A DNA stretch of 17,544 bases from JBAUHN01 sp049680295. GTDB taxonomy: Bacteria; Pseudomonadota; Alphaproteobacteria; Rhodobacterales; Rhodobacteraceae. The position numbers and the translations under genes were made by a program. The stretch is taken from assembly GCA_049680295.1 (NCBI GenBank), contig JBAUHN010000354.1:1-17544 (forward strand), read 5' to 3'. Position 1 is the first letter of the stretch. Every line of letters starts with the position of its first letter. The notes beneath the pieces were generated by a model. The model was not told the origin of the DNA. It saw only the letters and a list, made by a program, of their open reading frames with translations, and did no database searches. This document shows positions 15,808-17,544 of this stretch, in pieces.

Positions 15808-15956
15808 TCTGTCTTTTCGCCTGAGATCGTTATCCCTTCGGCGGACGCACATGCGCCTCTCTCCAGAGTGTTCGGTTCAATCACGGTCCCTTTGGCCTGA
15901 GAGTTTCCGGGGCGGTTGCTCCTTCGGCACCGGCGATTTGCCGGTTCTCCCATGAC
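15808..15956 (-). ncRNA. Tandem glycine riboswitch controlling gcvT-gcvH-gcvP
   Basis: Two consecutive glycine aptamers on the minus strand. Aptamer 1 (about 15956-15880) shows TGGGAGA, GCCGAAGGAGCAA, a G/C-rich stem, CTCTCAGGCCAAAGGGACC. Aptamer 2 (about 15870-15808) shows CTCTGGAGAG, GCCGAAGGGATAA, TCTCAGGCGAAAAGACAGAG. The GCCGAAGG and CUCAGGC cores and the short linker are the hallmarks of the tandem (gcvT) class. Glycine binding normally switches the downstream glycine cleavage genes on. It lies about 85-230 bp before the gcvT start. Confidence 0.95.
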
Positions 15957-15967
15957 TGATTTGCGGT

Positions 15968-15997
15968 AAGTTATTCCGATACCCGGTTACAGGTCAA
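15968..15997 (-). promoter_or_regulatory. Probable sigma-70-type promoter of the gcv operon
   Basis: On the minus strand TTGACC (15992-15997) is followed 18 bp later by TAACTT (15968-15973), or 17 bp later by ATAACT. This would start transcription near 15961, just before the first riboswitch aptamer, which is the expected geometry. Confidence 0.6.
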
Positions 15998-16001
15998 TAG
16001 G

Positions 16002-16021
16002 CCTTGTGTACCCTTGTGTAC
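16002..16021. repeat. Perfect 10-bp tandem repeat between gcv promoter and GGCT-like gene
   Basis: CCTTGTGTAC occurs twice head to tail (16002-16011 and 16012-16021). It lies immediately upstream of the -35 element of the gcv promoter and about 55 bp before the divergent plus-strand gene. It may be a binding site for a regulator of either gene, or chance slippage. Confidence 0.5.
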
Positions 16022-16075
16022 CTTTACCCAGAGTGGTTGATTGGCCCAGGCCACAACCCCTTGCAGGAGCCCGCA

Positions 16076-16666
16076 ATGAACGACCCGTATTTCTTTGGCT
16101 ATGGCAGTCTGGTCAATCGCGCGACCCACAGCTATTTGGGCGCCGCACCTGCGCTGTTGCAGGGGTGGCGGCGGGCGTGGATGAAAACGCCCATGCGCAA
16201 AATTGTGCTGTTGTCCGCTGTGCCAGCGATGGGCCACAGCATTCAAGGGCTGATTGCTGCGGTTCCCAACGGTGACTGGGACGCGCTGGACCTGCGCGAA
16301 ACCGGATATAATCGTGTCTCATCCAGCGATGCTGTGGCCCATGACCTGCCGGCAAAGCCACAGATCGACGTCTACGCAGTGCAGTCAGAAATCATGGCGG
16401 ATAGTGCCGAACATATCATTCTACTAAGCTATCTGGACGTGGTCGTGCAGGGGTATTTACGCGAATTCGGCCCCGATGGCGTGCAGCATTTCTTTGACAC
16501 CACCGATGGCTGGGACACGGCGGTTCTGGATGACCGGGCGGCACCGATCTATCCACGCCATCAGGTCCTGACCCACGCCGAAAGGGCTTTGGTCGATCAC
16601 CATCTGGCCCGGTTATCGACGCCAATCCAGCAAGGCCATCAACCGGCCCTGTCGTGCGAATTCTGA
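16076..16666 (+). CDS. Gamma-glutamylcyclotransferase-fold (GGCT/AIG2-like) protein
   Basis: A 196-residue cytoplasmic protein. The start is the ATG at 16076, preceded by AGGAG at 16065-16069. An upstream in-frame start at 16004 would add 24 residues without family similarity and falls in the tandem repeat region. The N-terminal YFFGYGSLVN is the substrate-binding YGSL loop of the gamma-glutamylcyclotransferase fold, and Glu75 in LDLRETGYNRV sits where the catalytic glutamate is expected. Members convert gamma-glutamyl amines or peptides to 5-oxoproline, but many bacterial relatives have no assigned substrate. It is divergent from the gcv operon and its last 54 bp overlap the 3' end of the convergent MATE gene. 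No operon partner is visible. Confidence 0.8.
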   Translation: MNDPYFFGYGSLVNRATHSYLGAAPALLQGWRRAWMKTPMRKIVLLSAVPAMGHSIQGLIAAVPNGDWDALDLRETGYNRVSSSDAVAHDLPAKPQIDVYAVQSEIMADSAEHIILLSYLDVVVQGYLREFGPDGVQHFFDTTDGWDTAVLDDRAAPIYPRHQVLTHAERALVDHHLARLSTPIQQGHQPALSCEF

Positions 16667-17544
16667 CGGCTTGCCAGCGCCCGGCGCGCCCGATCCGATC
16701 AGGCGGTGCGCCATGATCCACGCCACAATCCCCATCACCACACCTGCCGCCGATTGGCCGATCAACACACCCGGTGCATCCAGCCAACCGGCCCCCAACA
16801 TCACCAATGGAATCAGAAAAACCGTGTTGCGCGCCCAGTTGGTGAAAGTGGAATAAAACGGATGACCAAGATTGTTAAACGCCGCGTTGCAGACAAACAG
16901 CACGCCATTGAAAAAGAACGCCAGCGCCAATGGTCCGCAAAACAAATAGACCAGATCACGGGTGATGCCAGTTGCCTCAAACAGACCTGCAATCGGCGCG
17001 CGCAAGATGAACAGTATTGTTGAAACACCCGCAATCACCAGCGCGGTAAAAAGGATCGCCGCGTTAAACCCGCGCCGGACCCTGTCGGTGTCACCCGCCC
17101 CATAGTTTTGCCCCAGAATCGGACCTACCGCTCCTGACAGCGCAAAAATGACGCCAAAGGCCACCGGGTTCAGGCGTGCGACGATCGCCATTCCGGCAAT
17201 GGCTTCCTGTCCGAATTGCGCCATCGACCGCGTCACGAACGCCAGTCCCACCGGGGTTGCAAGCTGCGTCAGTATTGCGGGCACGGCAATGGCGGCAATG
17301 GGCGGCAAATCACGGAGCATCGCCATGCCATTGGGTCGGCCAATGCCGCCGTAGTGCTGGATAATAGGCAGCATGGCTGTCCCAGCTATCACCAGCCGAG
17401 CCGCGACCGACGCCAATGCCGCGCCGGTCAGTTCCAGATCAAAACCAAAGATCAAAATCGGGTCCAGAATGGCATTGACCAGACCACCATAGATCGTGGC
17501 CATCATGGCGCGACGGGCGTCGCCATGCGCGCGCAAAATAGCGC
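16613..17544 (-). CDS. MATE-family multidrug/cation antiporter, 5' end cut by window edge
   Basis: The C-terminal 309 residues of a multidrug and toxic-compound extrusion protein, normally about 450 long; the frame stays open to the right edge. These inner-membrane antiporters export organic cations or drugs using H+ or Na+. Family features are VNAILDPILIFGF near the visible start, the cytoplasmic AVPAILTQLATP helix start, and GPILGQNYGAGDTDRVRRG (near 17070-17125), the repeat-junction hallmark. About seven or eight hydrophobic helices remain. The short basic C-terminus ends LLDWRR. The stop at 16613 lies inside the convergent GGCT-like gene, a 54-bp tail-to-tail overlap. The substrate cannot be predicted from what is visible. 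Confidence 0.92.
   Translation of the reverse strand, partial: AILRAHGDARRAMMATIYGGLVNAILDPILIFGFDLELTGAALASVAARLVIAGTAMLPIIQHYGGIGRPNGMAMLRDLPPIAAIAVPAILTQLATPVGLAFVTRSMAQFGQEAIAGMAIVARLNPVAFGVIFALSGAVGPILGQNYGAGDTDRVRRGFNAAILFTALVIAGVSTILFILRAPIAGLFEATGITRDLVYLFCGPLALAFFFNGVLFVCNAAFNNLGHPFYSTFTNWARNTVFLIPLVMLGAGWLDAPGVLIGQSAAGVVMGIVAWIMAHRLIGSGAPGAGKPSEFARQGRLMALLDWRR

Noticed and set aside
16004..16075. Earlier start for the GGCT-like gene
   Set aside because: The 24 added residues are encoded partly by the tandem repeat, precede the conserved YGSL start, and AGGAG supports the ATG at 16076.

Overview
The window looks like chromosomal DNA of an alphaproteobacterium, most likely Rhodobacterales (Roseobacter group). 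The basis is moderately high GC by eye, dense short-gap operons, GTG and TTG starts, and the character of the proteins. No database search was possible, so family calls rest on motifs, length and context.

Positions 1-7300 hold a reductive pyrimidine (uracil/thymine) catabolism locus. On the minus strand a hyuC-type N-carbamoyl-beta-alanine amidohydrolase, a membrane acyltransferase and a dihydropyrimidinase (cut by the left edge) form one apparent operon. A RutR-like TetR regulator is divergent from it. After a small unknown gene, preT and preA (the two subunits of NAD-dependent dihydropyrimidine dehydrogenase) form a second minus-strand operon. Together these cover all three steps: uracil to dihydrouracil (PreTA), to N-carbamoyl-beta-alanine (HydA), to beta-alanine, CO2 and ammonia (HyuC). 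Near-identical 16-bp inverted repeats, close to the E. coli RutR operator, lie in front of both operons (3280-3295 and 7279-7294). This predicts one uracil-responsive regulon, with a RutR-type regulator controlling the reductive route instead of the oxidative Rut route it controls in E. coli.

Positions 7362-11261 hold a secreted GDSL esterase (tesA-like) divergent from an ABC ATPase and a large FtsX-type permease, the same arrangement as tesA / ybbA-ybbP in E. coli. A hairpin terminator closes this block.

Positions 11309-15997 hold the glycine cleavage operon gcvT-gcvH-gcvP on the minus strand. It is preceded by a tandem glycine riboswitch and a recognisable promoter.

Positions 16076-17544 hold a gamma-glutamylcyclotransferase-fold protein whose 3' end overlaps a convergent MATE-family efflux gene that runs off the right edge.

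No tRNA, rRNA, insertion sequence, CRISPR array or phage signal was seen. The most interesting signals are the shared RutR-like operators, the acyltransferase gene inside the pyrimidine operon, and the replacement in PreA of the cysteine that serves as general acid in mammalian dihydropyrimidine dehydrogenase. The genes are mostly ordinary; I see no convincing wholly new system.
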